Shown piece by piece: positions 40,597 to 49,828 of a DNA stretch of 64,000 nt (position 1 is its first letter; the number at the start of each line of letters is the position of its first letter). Source of the stretch: Euglena gracilis (taxonomy: Eukaryota; Euglenida; Euglenophyceae; Euglenales); the NCBI GenBank assembly GCA_039621445.1, contig CP154957.1:35594227-35658226 (forward strand). The letters run 5' to 3'. Under the pieces are notes generated by a model. That model ran no database searches. It was given only the letters and a program-made list of their open reading frames with translations, and was not told the DNA's origin. The position numbers and the translations under genes are program-made.

Positions 40597-40687
40597 TCTG
40601 CGTCCAAAATGCGCGGATGCGCATTTTCACTAAAATTGTCAGAATTTTGTGACTCAACAAGAAAAGTGCATTCCCGGCCGTCTAAGA

Positions 40688-40765
40688 TACACATCCACGT
40701 CCACATCCACATCCACATGCACATCCACATCCATATGCACTCGCACAAAAATACACGGGCATGTG
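40688..40765. repeat. CACATC hexamer array
   Basis: ACACATCCACGTCCACATCCACATCCACATGCACATCC-like imperfect hexamers begin immediately outside the right terminal repeat of the TIR element and grade into CATATGCAC text. Confidence 0.85.
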
Positions 40766-41104
40766 CAAGTGCATATGTCCTATGCACATGCACACACATC
40801 TTTATGAGTTTGTACACTAAAGATGTATTTATTCGTCGACATCTACATGCCGATGTCTATTTTCAGTTGTAATTGGATGCTATTCACATTGGAGTGGAGG
40901 CATTAAGATGTGGTTTGACATCCTACAAGCCGCCCAGCCACTGGGCCGTCTGAGTTGAATCAGACAAAGCGGCTCGCATTGCAAAGCGGCTCCAGAGGAA
41001 AGGGATCCTCTTCAGTGATACCTGGCGGGTTTGAGCCCTGCTGGTGCTTTCATGACCAAGCTCTTCACCACTCCACAACCAATCTCCTTTCTGCATTCGT
41101 GCAG

Positions 41105-41278
41105 AATCCATTCTGTTGCTGGCCGTGTTGACTGTGCTGCCACCTTTTTTTGGATTGCAAGCATTGGCCTGGAACAGGCTCGACGTCCAGATCCAGGACA
41201 CCCACACGTGGCCACAAGCCCATTATGGCGACGCAACGCAGCAGACGTGGTGGTTGGGGAACAGGACTTTTCTTAAAG
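41105..41278 (+). CDS. Repeat gene, unit 5 helix 2
   Basis: ATTCGTGCAG acceptor, then SILLLAVLTVLPPFFGLQ, ALAWNRLDVQIQDTHTW and PQAHYGDATQQTWWLGN. NRLDVQIQDTHTW matches the L...V.I.D....W end of the unit. The hydrophobic start is unusual for the family, and the true acceptor may be at GCAAG just before 41163. Confidence 0.55.
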
Positions 41279-41539
41279 ACTTACCTTGGAGTGTTGGAGT
41301 GCCCCCCCTCTTGGGGCCAACGACCAACAACCAACCATGGTGGATCCCCATGACCCTCGATGAACAAGGGAGAGATGATGAAGAGAGAAGACCACAAAGA
41401 AGCACGAGACAATGTGCGAAATGATGCACTGTGCCGCAACTCGCAACCTGGCAAGCCATCACGTGGTGACCGAGGAGGGGGGGGTAACCGTAGCGTTCTT
41501 GAGCTTTTTTAAGCACTCTCCCCCTCGGAGGGGGGGGGG

Positions 41540-41905
41540 GCTTAAAAGGCCTCCTCGAGCGACCTCGAGCGATCCTGAGCGACATTTGAGGAGGCTCTCG
41601 AGCCTCCTCAAGCGGCCTCGAACGAACAGCGAACAGTTGCGTACAAAACAACATGCACAATACAAGGGCGGGGCACACACAACACACACACAACACACAC
41701 CCGGCGATGTTGTGTGTGTGTGTGTGTGTGTGTGTGTGAGTTTGCACAGCCATTCTTTGCAATGAGTCTCCTGACACGTGCATGTATGTACGCAGGAGGC
41801 GGCTCTAAAGCCTCCTTGAGGGACCTCGAGCGACACTCGAGGTCGAGAGCCTCCTCGAGTGTCGCTCGAGGTCACTCGAGGAGGCTCGAGAGCCTCCTCC
41901 TACGG
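41540..41905. repeat. CTCGAG-rich palindromes flanking a GT microsatellite
   Basis: CCTCCTCGAGCGACCTCGAG (41550-41640) and GCCTCCTCGAGTGTCGCTCG (41805-41905) are made of overlapping inverted CCTCGAG/CTCGAGG units, many perfect. Between them lie ACACAACACACAC and a GT run (41711-41738). The region can fold into several alternative hairpins. Confidence 0.75.
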
Positions 41906-41951
41906 AGCTGCCGTACTCTGAGGTCTCAAGGGAAGGCCTGCTTGAAAGGAC

Positions 41952-42064
41952 GACGAGGTCCGGGGCATCGAAGTGGAACGGTTGCTGAACGCGCGTGACG
42001 TCCATCGTGCCCGAGGGCAGTTCAGCGAGGCCAGTGTGATTGAGAAAACGCTGGAGGCAGGGGG
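41952..42064 (+). CDS. Repeat gene, unit 6 helix 1 plus start of helix 2
   Basis: The frame reads DEVRGIEVERLLNARDVHR then ARGQFSEASVIEKTLEAGG. IEVERLLNARDVHRARGQFSEASVIEKTL follows the unit exactly; Ala-Ser replaces Ala-Asp. Candidate donor GTGCTG at 42065. Upstream boundary near 41935-41950. Confidence 0.75.
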
Positions 42065-42363
42065 GTGCTGGACTCCATTGTCCTCCAGTTGCCAAATTCT
42101 CCAGAAGGAATCCGTTTCCGAGTTTTGGTGAATGACCGAAAACTGCCAATTTACAATTTCAGATGTGACTGGCGGCATCTCACGATTGTTTTGAAGTGCT
42201 GGCCTGTTGTCTTTGTCCCCCCCATCATTTGCCAGCCAGCCACCCCCGGCGCTTGACGCCCCACCTCCCTTCCCCTCTGCCACATGACGATAGCCGGGGT
42301 CCATCAGGGGTGGGGCTTCCTTCCAGCGTTCGGCCCTGCCTCGCCCTCCCGGCTGCCCAGCAG

Positions 42364-42480
42364 GCTCCTGCCCCCACGCGGACGGCGTGAAGTACGACGA
42401 CGTGAACCGTACCTGGGGCCTCAACCTGTGGACCCCGCACGACGACGCAGCCACGGCGGCCCTGGTGGGCGGACAGGGCC
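42364..42480 (+). CDS. Repeat gene, unit 6 end
   Basis: CCCAGCAG acceptor region, then ADGVKYDDVNRTWGLNLW and TPHDDAATAALVGGQ. GVKYDDVNRTW is the G-V-x-x-D-D....W end of the unit. Two other frames are open in this GC-rich patch. Confidence 0.65.
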
Positions 42481-43562
42481 GAGGCCCGGCCGCAGGAGGC
42501 ACCGACAGGCCTGGCGTTGACTCCATGTTGCGCGGGAGCTTTTTTTGTGATTTGCTGGGATGACAACCATAAAATAGCAAAAAAGATGGTGCGAAAAAAA
42601 GCTTAGCTCCCAGAAATGGTCACCAATTACCCAAAAAGACTAAAATTGAAACAACAAGGTTGTGCAAATGGCCGAAAGTTGCAGTTGGCAAAAATGGCCA
42701 AAAGCGGCAAAAATGACGAAGAAGTGGCCAAAAAAAGTGAAAAAGGCCAAATATAGCCCCAAATAGCCGTGTGTCCATCTGTGGTCAAATTTTGTCAACC
42801 CAAGTCAACCACCCCTTGTCTAACGCCCGGCCCCTGGTTGGAGACGAACATCAGCAGTTTTAGTGACAGCCCCCCCCCCCCCAGTTGGAGAAGAGCATTA
42901 GTGGTCAGGGACACCAGCAAGCGCTGTGCAGCTTGTGGGGTTTGGGATGGAAGGAACCGTCCCCTGCCTGAGCCCGGGAAGTTGTCACCCCCCTTCGAGG
43001 TGGCCACCCCTTCCCGGCAGAAAGTGTTCACCTTGGCCCTTGCCTGACATGGCACGTTGGGGAGTTGCCGCCTGGGCTGGCACTGTGAGATGACAACTTT
43101 CCAGGGGGTATATACCGTCTCCAAAATGGTCAGAAATGTGCTTCAAAATCTGAGAGTCATCATTAGTTTCCATTGACCCGGGTGCACGTTGACAGCCCTC
43201 TGTTGCCCACTGAGTTGTTCCCCCCCGGCGTGCTTGCGATCCTTTCCTGTGGGTACCTGCCCCCCGTAGGAAACTGCCTTTCCCCCCACTTTTTGTCCTC
43301 GCTGACTGCTAACCAGTCTCCATACGAAACTTTGCTTTGTTCTCATCGAGCACCCTCCCCCCCAACTGAGCTCTGGGCTGGGGAGGGGGCAGCTGACTGT
43401 CGGCTGTTTCCCACGGAGCATTCAGCATCGGCACCGCCCGGGAAGTGCTGGCATGCAACCAAACAAAGCGGTTCCCCCAGGCCGCCCTTTGGTCAGGGTC
43501 TGGGGGGGGGGGTGGCATCATTTGAGGGACCCCCCCATACGTAAAGCCATGTGTAAAGCCAG
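42481..43562. other. Intron, no further unit recognised
   Basis: Contains AT-rich AAAAATGGCCAAAAG text, a C(12)AG tract at 42872-42884 followed by a short open stretch (LEKSISGQGHQQALCSLW), and poly-G at 43502. No hairpin unit is visible. Confidence 0.4.
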
Positions 43563-43700
43563 GGGCCGGGCTCTGCGGGCGAGAAGCCCCAGCTCGCTGC
43601 CGAGATCACGGCCGCCCTCGCCAAGCGGGAGGCGCACCGCCTGGAGGGGGACTACGCCGCCGCCGACCGCCTCCAACGCCCAGCGCGGGCACCGCCCAGT
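43563..43700 (+). CDS. Repeat gene, unit 7 helix 1 and AD motif
   Basis: AAAGCCAG acceptor, then EKPQLAAEITAALAKREAH and RLEGDYAAADRLQRPAR. EITAALAKREAHRLEGDYAAADRL is the most canonical helix 1 in the array. The frame stays open beyond 43900, so the donor is not fixed. Confidence 0.8.
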
Positions 43701-44479
43701 CCCCACGGGGGTCCTCCCCATGGCTCAAGGACCTCTGATGGGGGGTTTGGTGGACTGTGTTGTGGACCAGCACAGTCCCCGGGGGCAGCGTTGATCCTTA
43801 ACCTATGGCGTGTCCAGGAAGCTGTGCAGAAAAGGAGCTGGCGTGGGGGTCCCGCATTGGGTGAGGCAGAGGGGGAGGATGGGGACCAGGCCACAGGCAG
43901 CGCGGAGCCGGCCGTTGGACATGTGCAGGGTGTTTATGTGTGTATTTGTGTCTGTGTGTGCAGGCCAGCCTCTTCTTAAGGAAGTTTGCACCCCCCGCCC
44001 TGTGGGGGTACACTTTCGCCCCGCTAGCACACCCCCTGCAATTGGGGCCTGAAATTGCTTGGTCGGCACATGCCCGGATCCAAAACCGACCCCCGGGAAT
44101 GTGCCCGCTATAGGCAGGCACCCCATGCACAAGGCACCTTCCTCCCCCCAGGTTGGTAAAAAAAAATCTGGTGCATGAGAGTGGGCGGGGGGTGAGTGGC
44201 CAGATTTGTGTGTGGGTGTGCAGGTGGGGGGTTTGCTGTAGGAGTTTCATCCTATTTGGTTGGCCGCAGCCGGCCGGCTTCCAACCGTTTCTGGCGGTGG
44301 CCAGCCAAGCTGTTTCATCTGAAGGGTCATTTTTCATCTCAACTGGCGGGAAAAAGAGGATGGCCAGACCTCCTTTCCCAACCAACAGATGGACACTTGT
44401 CTGTGGTTGGATCGCCTTCGGCTGCGGCCGCCGTGGCTCCATTCAAGTATTGAACAAAATCAAAAATTGATAAGGTTGT

Positions 44480-44930
44480 TTAAAGGAATAGGGTGAGAAC
44501 AGTTGAGATTCTCATGCAAACAGTTGAATCATTGCCACCCAACGTCGTTACATTGAACCGAAGGGACGACCCACTGGGGTTAAAAATCGGGGATACCTGA
44601 GCCCGAGCGAGGCCCTGTGTGTGTTAACCCTACTTGGGTACTTGGGTGGCTCTTCGGGGTGGCTGTTACCCATGGCACAGGGGGCAATTTATCACACACA
44701 TTGCCATCACAAGCACAAGCCCCGTACTTGTTGCATTCATACTGGCTGCGGCTGGCTGTAGCCGGCCGTGGTTCCAACCACTGTGCTTCCAGCAAGCTCC
44801 GCAGTTGGATGAGGTCGGCCAAATTCTAACCAAAGAATCAACGTTTGGCTCTTGGTTGCAGCCGCAGCCGGCCACGGTCAGCCGCTGCCGGCCACGGTTC
44901 CAACCAAACAGAATCCGACCCCCCCCCCAC
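44480..44930. repeat. Dispersed repeat related to 21.4-21.9 kb
   Basis: GGAATAGGGTGAGAACAG, GATTCTC, CACCCAACGTCGTTAC and several GCCGGCCGTGGTTCCAACC blocks match the segment at 21370-21920 in the same order. No gene. Confidence 0.4.
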
Positions 44931-44945
44931 AGCACCTCCCATGCA

Positions 44946-45076
44946 GGTGGCGCTTGCGCTGCCCCCGCGAGCTGTTCCAGCGGGGGTTGCGGCTGGGGGA
45001 CCGGGCGAAGGTCTGGTCTCTCAACACGAGCCCCTGGCAGCGCACCGCGACCGACCGCCAGCCGCTTGAGGGCACC
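44946..45076 (+). CDS. Repeat gene, unit 7 helix 2
   Basis: CCCATGCAG acceptor, then WRLRCPRELFQRGLRLGDR and AKVWSLNTSPWQRTATD. RELFQRGLRLGDRAKVW is the L..RG..L.D....W half that completes unit 7. A poly-C tract follows at 45110. Confidence 0.75.
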
Positions 45077-45180
45077 AACCAGGCCCCTCCCGTCACCCGA
45101 CTCTGCCGCCCCCCCCCCCCCCCCCGGGCCAGCTGGCAATTCCATCACACAGCGTTGCAGGCCGCCTCTGTGGGCCCAGC

Positions 45181-45340
45181 ACCCCGGGCGTGGAGGGCGG
45201 GCCTGGTGGCGGCGTCACGGAGGCGGAGGTGCTGGCGGTGCTCGAGGCGCGGGACCAGCACCGCGCCGGGGGGCGGTACGCGGAGGCGGACGCCCTCCAG
45301 GAGCAGTTGTACCGCCGGCCAGGGCGGCAGGGCCACCCCG
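45181..45340 (+). CDS. Repeat gene, unit 8 helix 1 and AD motif
   Basis: GTGGGCCCAG acceptor, then STPGVEGGPGGGVTEAEVL, AVLEARDQHRAGGRYAEAD and ALQEQLYRRPGR. EVLAVLEARDQHRAGGRYAEADAL is a full helix 1. The frame continues into a TTAGGCTTCTTCTCAAG element-like sequence at 45408. Confidence 0.8.
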
Positions 45341-45879
45341 GCAAAAGTGGTCCGCAAACGTCCATGCGTTGCCTTTTTTGGCGTTCCGGTTGGTGGGCCA
45401 GCACCACATTAGGCTTCTTCTCAAGAAAACGCACCCCCCGGGGGGTGCTGGGTGCTGTGGGCATGCAGGGTGAGGGCACTTTCGACCCCCCAGCGGCCGG
45501 GGTCAGGTGTGGGGCAGGTAGTGCTCTGGCACATTTCCCGGCGCCATCTGTGTGCTGGGCCCAAAAATGTCCATTTTTTAGAAGCGAAATTTGCCTGGGC
45601 CAGCCCAAGCTGGGACAGACCCCTGGGACAGACAAGACAGGAGGGGGGGGGTGCCTGCAGGATCCCCCGGGGTTGTGTAAAGAACCGCACCGCTGGGTTA
45701 GTACGTAGGTTCCGTCGGGTTAGTGCGTTGTGAGGTTCTTCAGTGTCGTTCAGTTTGGTTGGCTCGGCATTGCAGAGGTGATGAATGGAGATGGAAGCCA
45801 AAGAAGGCTCTGGGCGATGGTTCTGAGCGTGGAGCAGCGACGTTGTCAGAGTTGGAATGGAAATGCAAATTTGTGGGGT

Positions 45880-46262
45880 TGTGAACCCCCCCAAATACAA
45901 CCCCCCCCCCGTTTTATATTTGGGCAGAAATTTCAAGACCCCACAGGGGGTTTTATATTTGGGGGAGTTTTATATTCGGTAGGAAAAATCAACTTCTTGG
46001 CGGGATCCCGTAGTCACCTTTTCCGTCCAAAATCACAAATACGCCCACCCTTGGGGGTCCAAAATTTTTACTTTTCGGGCGAAGAAGCAATTTTCACACG
46101 TTTTTGGTAAAAATTGCTCCCAAATCTGCCAAAAATCACAATTTCAGGAGAGATTTTGTCGAAATTTTTTTCTTCCGGCGCTTCGCGCTGGAGGGGGGGT
46201 TTTATATTCGGGCGGGATTTCAAGGTCCTCAGGGGGGGTTTTATATTTGGGGGGGTTTGTAT
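45880..46262. mobile_element. Poly-C-ended AAATATAAC element, copy A
   Basis: GTGAACCCCCCCAAATACAACC at the left and GGGGGGTTTTATATTTGGGG at the right. The interior (ATCACAAATACGCCCACCC, TTTTTGGTAAAAATTGCTCC, CTTCCGGCGCTTCGCG) is about 90 percent identical by eye to the copy at 46483-46927. Confidence 0.7.
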
Positions 46263-46270
46263 ATGGGGGC

Positions 46271-46433
46271 AAGCACCTATAGCTAAAATGGCCTAAAATG
46301 GCCTAAAATGGCCTAAAATGGCCTAAAATGACTTTTTGACCCCCTATAGGTGGGGGTCCCTAAAATGGCCTAAAATGGCCTAAAATGGCCTAAAATGGCC
46401 TAAAATGGCCTAAAATGGCCTAAAATGGGAAAA
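46271..46433. repeat. CTAAAATGGC decamer arrays (two blocks)
   Basis: About five then about eight copies of CTAAAATGGC. The first block begins after CACCTATAG, and the two blocks are separated by CCCCCTATAGGTGGGGGTCC. A third block at 47825-47905 ends at CTATAGGTGC. Confidence 0.95.
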
Positions 46434-46482
46434 ATTTTGTTGCACAACAATTTTTTTTTGTGAACAACTGGGGCCATTCAGG

Positions 46483-46927
46483 TAAACCCCCCCCCCAAAT
46501 ATAACCCCCCCCCCCGGTTTTATATTTGGGCGGAAATTTCAAGACCCCAAGGGGGGGTCTTGAAATTTCCCAAGGGGGGGTTTTATATTTGGGGGGGTTT
46601 TATATTCGGTCGGAAAAATCAACTTCCCGGCGGGCTCCGGTAGTCACTTTTTCGGTCCCAAATCACAAATACGCCCACCCTTTGGGGGTCCAAAAATTAC
46701 ATTTTTCGGGCGAAGGAGCAATTTTCACATGTTTTTGGCAAAAATTGCTCCCAAATCTGCCAAAAATCACAATTTTGGGAGAGATTTTGTCGAAAAATTT
46801 TTCTTCCGGCGCTTCGCGCCGGAGGGGGGGTTTTATATTCGGGCGGGATTTCAAGGTCCTCAGGGGGGGTTTTATATTTGGTGGGGGTTTTGTATTTGGG
46901 GGGGGTTTATATTTGGGGGGGGGTTTA
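46483..46927. mobile_element. Poly-C-ended AAATATAAC element, copy B
   Basis: TAAACC then C(8)AAATATAACC at the left and GGTTTATATTTGG then G(8)TTTA at the right form inverted ends. It has the same interior as copy A. It carries an internal duplication (ATTTCAAGACCCCAAGGGG near 46535 and again inverted). No target duplication. Confidence 0.7.
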
Positions 46928-46929
46928 CT

Positions 46930-48020
46930 GACTTTTGGTGTCTTTTGTCAATGTGGACGGCGAACAGTGGATTTGGTGGAGGAGCACAGCCCCGCAAGAC
47001 CCTTTTTTTTTTTATCCCAGCTAATGATAGCATCAGTCCCCAAAACCACGGTCCCCAGCCTTCTTTTGGTAGCTGAATTTTGAAGGTGTGGACAGCAGTA
47101 TTTTTCTTACTCCCATCCTTTTTTGGTGTGCAACGATGTCTGCTTCGCAAATAATGAAACAGTGCAAATTTGGAATGAGGCATGGGGGAAAAGACAGAAA
47201 AAAATGAAAGATGTTGGAAAAAAACTCAATTGAAAGAGGTGTATCGTTAGGTACTGGGGATTTCTTCAAATCACGAACCAGCACAATTTTGGGGATTTTC
47301 CAAAACCACAAATAATCACGCCGAATGATCAAATGACCAAAACAACTACAAACAACTATGAATGAGATTCTCTCTTATTTATGAACGTGTTCAGAGGGTT
47401 TTCTTTTTAGTATTAATTTTCTCCAAGGGGGAAACCAAATACGGAGAAGAGGAATTGTTTTCAGCTTTGCCCTTTGATCTCTGCAATCGCCAAAAAAGGC
47501 CCAAATGGCTAAAACAATGCCAAAATTAAATTGAATCTCACCAGGCAACAGCATCAAATTTGACGTTGGACCGAAAATCCCCAAATGACGTCCAAGGTTG
47601 GGGGTGTCTTATGGCGTGGGTGGGGTCTTATATTTGGGGGGAGGTTAAGGCTTGGGAGTCAATCTTCAGGTACCAACTTCGTATGCATAGACCCCCCCCC
47701 AGAGTTTGGCTCCCCTCCTCCTTCCATTCACACTTGGATCCTTAATTTTTCACACACGTTATTATGCAGTTTTCGGGACAAAAATGACGCAAAGCTATGA
47801 TTTTCAGAACCCCCACCTATACCTTAAAATGGCCTAAAATGGCCTAAAATGGCCTAAAATGGCCTTAAATGGCCTAAAATGGCCTAAAATGGCCTAAAAT
47901 GGGGAAATTTTGGGGCTTGACTATAGGTGCTTGTATGGGGGGGGGTTGTATTTGGGGGGTTTATATGGTATTGCAATATATTGTTATGTATGGTATGATA
48001 TTGTCATTGTTGTTTGTCCA
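46930..48020. other. Intron, no unit recognised
   Basis: AT-rich sequence, then the third decamer array (47825-47905) and a poly-G remnant (47937-47960). No exon seen. Confidence 0.45.
47825..47933. repeat. CTAAAATGGC decamer array, third block
   Basis: About eight decamers, one variant (CTTAAATGGC), preceded by CCACCTATACC and followed by GACTATAGGTGCTTG. The flanks are inverted relative to each other and to the first array. Confidence 0.9.
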
Positions 48021-48023
48021 AAG

Positions 48024-48169
48024 GCTCGCCCCGGGTCTTGGCCGGATTGGGGCTGCCCTCCTGTTCGCAAGGCGTTGTCGTGGAGGATAGCACTCGGCAG
48101 TGGCGGATGAAGCTTCCCAAGACGCCAGACAGGTCGCGGGTCATCCGTTGGATTGGTCAGGCGAAGTGA
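48024..48169 (+). CDS. Repeat gene, unit 8 helix 2
   Basis: GTCCAAAG acceptor, then RVLAGLGLPSCSQGVVVED and STRQWRMKLPKTPDRSRV, reaching TGA at 48167. QGVVVEDSTRQW is the G-V-V-V-x-D....W end. Either a donor lies before the stop (GTCAGG near 48156) or this is an alternative end. Confidence 0.65.
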
Positions 48170-48219
48170 TTTGCAAAAGCCCGAGGGTCCATGGCATCAC
48201 ATGCCCGTCATTTGGCTCA

Positions 48220-48400
48220 AAAAATCAATTTTTCTAAAATTGCTCAAAAATGGTGGGGAATCAAAGGAAATGTCCAGAGACCTAAATTGAAGCCCTTAAA
48301 ATGCCCTATCTAGCAATATTTTGATTTCCACGCAACTCCCCGCCTAGCCCGAGTTACGGCCATTTTTCGGCCAATTTTGGCCATTTTGAACAGTTTTGGC
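48220..48400. repeat. Repeat containing the empty site of the 17.16-kb element
   Basis: GTGGGGAATCAAAGGAAATG, CCTAAATTGAAGCCCTTAAA and CCCGAGTTACGGCCATTTTT also occur at 17100-17163 and 17653-17740, where a 489-bp element separates them. Here the sequence is continuous through GCCCTATC. Confidence 0.85.
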
Positions 48401-48944
48401 CTGTTTTGACTTAGCCTTTTTTGATCATTTTGGGTCAAAAAAGTCGGAAAAATTGAATTTTTTTTTGGCCCGAAACAATGTTTTTTTTGTCTCCCGGCCC
48501 CGTAAAACCTGTTTTTGAGCCAAAAATGAGTGTTTTTCGACCCCCCTGGCGGTCCCCTGGCTGCCCACGTCAGGCGGCCAGGCTGCCAGCCAAGCCGTGT
48601 CGAGCCAAAGGCCACCAGCCAAGCCGTGCCGGGTCCAAGGCCAGGCATGTGGCTTTTGGAAATAACGAGCTCAACACCAGCGCAAATTGCCGAAATTTTT
48701 TGGAACCCCAAAACTTGTCAACAATGCCATTTGGTAGATTTGGCCATTTTTGTGCCAAATCTACCAAATCCAATATCAAATACCAATTTTTTTTTGAACA
48801 AAATCAACCTCAAACCACATTGAAAAACCTCATTTCCACCTCTTTGTGCAGCGTTGAGGAAAGTATTATTCCAAACAAGGGACCCTTAGACCTCTCCGGG
48901 GCAGGGTATTAAGTGAGCAGTGGTTTGCGGAGGGGGAGGGGAGG

Positions 48945-49215
48945 GGAGTCAGACCCCCCCCCCCTTCGGACCGGGGGGATCCGGGACCCCCCCCCCGGGA
49001 ACCTCCAAGAATTTTCTGGCGCTTTGTTTTTTGGTGTGTGTTTTGACCGATTTTTCAAAAAGGTTTGTGAAAACGCAATTTTTTTGCACCGAAAAATTGT
49101 TTGCACAGGGGGTGGGTCGGACCCCCCCCCCACCCGGAGGTGGGAGATGGTCTAGGTGGTATTTTTTTTCACTGTCTAGCAAAATGGCCAGCAATTGGAC
49201 CCCCCCCCCCGGGGT
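48945..49215. repeat. Poly-C patch with inverted GGACC modules
   Basis: CAGACCCCCCCCCCCTTCGGACC, GGGACCCCCCCCCCGGG, GTCGGACCCCCCCCCCACC and GGACCCCCCCCCCCGGGGTCC lie within 270 bp. The last block ends at TCCTCAAG just upstream of unit 9. No coding sequence. Confidence 0.6.
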
Positions 49216-49247
49216 CCTCAAGCAACAGCCCACTCAGCACTCACCAG

Positions 49248-49471
49248 GATGTGGACCCCGGCCTGACAACATTAGACGAGGCCGTGGCCCAGGCTCTGGC
49301 GGAGCGCGACGTCCACCTCATCCACCGCCGGTACCGGGAGGCGGAGGCGCTTGGCGCGGAGGTGGAGGCGAAGGGCATCGTCCTCCGCAACGGGCGGCTG
49401 CCGCTGGCCGTCAAGCCGTGGGTCCGGGCCAAGCCGGTGCCCGCGAACTCCCCCGAGCAGGCATCGGCTGC
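49248..49471 (+). CDS. Repeat gene, unit 9 (complete)
   Basis: CTCACCAG acceptor, then DVDPGLTTLDEAVAQALAE, RDVHLIHRRYREAEALGAE and VEAKGIVLRNGRLPLAVKP. Both helices are in one exon with no internal intron. Asn-Gly replaces the usual Asp before the end, and the Trp follows later (KPWVRAKP). Candidate donor GTCGGC near 49472; otherwise the frame ends at TAA 49530. Confidence 0.8.
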
Positions 49472-49828
49472 TGGTCGGCAGTTCTCCACTGGACCCCTCA
49501 TGGCTGCCCCAGCAGACAGAAAGCTTCATTAAGCTTGCGGGGTTCCTCATTTTTGGGAAATGTGACCCCCCCCCAAATTCCCTGGCGGGTGCCAGGTTGT
49601 TGGAACCAACTTTTGCCCCTGCCCCCCCGCCAGGTTATTTGGGCCCTTTTTTCAGCGTCGGAAAGGAATTTTGCCTAAAAAGGAGGGTGCCAAGAACCAT
49701 CTTTTTTGCCCCTCCCCACGCCAGGTTATCCGGCCCCCGCCAGGAGCAAGGACCCCGCCAGGTTATTTGGGGGGGTTTATTTGCGGAAGCAGATTGGCGT
49801 CGAGGTAGTGCCTTGAACAAGCACACAG

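Larger units (their letters stand above)
37430..40627. repeat. Thirteen dispersed GAATGCGCANNTGCGCATTC palindromes
   Basis: Copies start near 37430, 37726, 38349, 38446, 38476, 38748, 39178, 39782, 40092, 40142, 40180, 40579 and 40606. The central pair varies (AC/CC/GG/TG/CG), so the middle reads CACCTG, CAGGTG, CACGTG or CATGTG (E-box-like). All lie between the 26-bp terminal repeats. Two pairs of copies lie close together near each end. Confidence 0.9.
37387..40686. mobile_element. Unrecognised 3.3-kb TIR element with internal palindromes
   Basis: A 26-bp sequence beginning CTTAGACGGCCGGG (37387-37412) recurs as its exact reverse complement at 40661-40686. ATACA flanks both outer ends (37382-37386 and 40687-40691), a 5-bp target duplication. 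The element is 3,300 bp, lies in the intron between the helices of unit 5, and contains thirteen copies of a GCGCANNTGCGC palindrome and long minus-strand frames (446, 180, 155 and 146 codons). I recognise no known transposase. The TIR itself contains GGAATGCACTTTTC, a relative of the internal GAATGCGCA motif. Confidence 0.8.

Noticed and set aside
37430-40627. CRISPR array
   Set aside because: The repeats are palindromes at irregular spacing (about 30 to 560 bp) with no constant spacer length, no cas genes, and eukaryotic context.
46271-46433. Telomeric or centromeric satellite
   Set aside because: The decamer is not a telomere-type G/T repeat and the arrays are only tens to 100 bp long.
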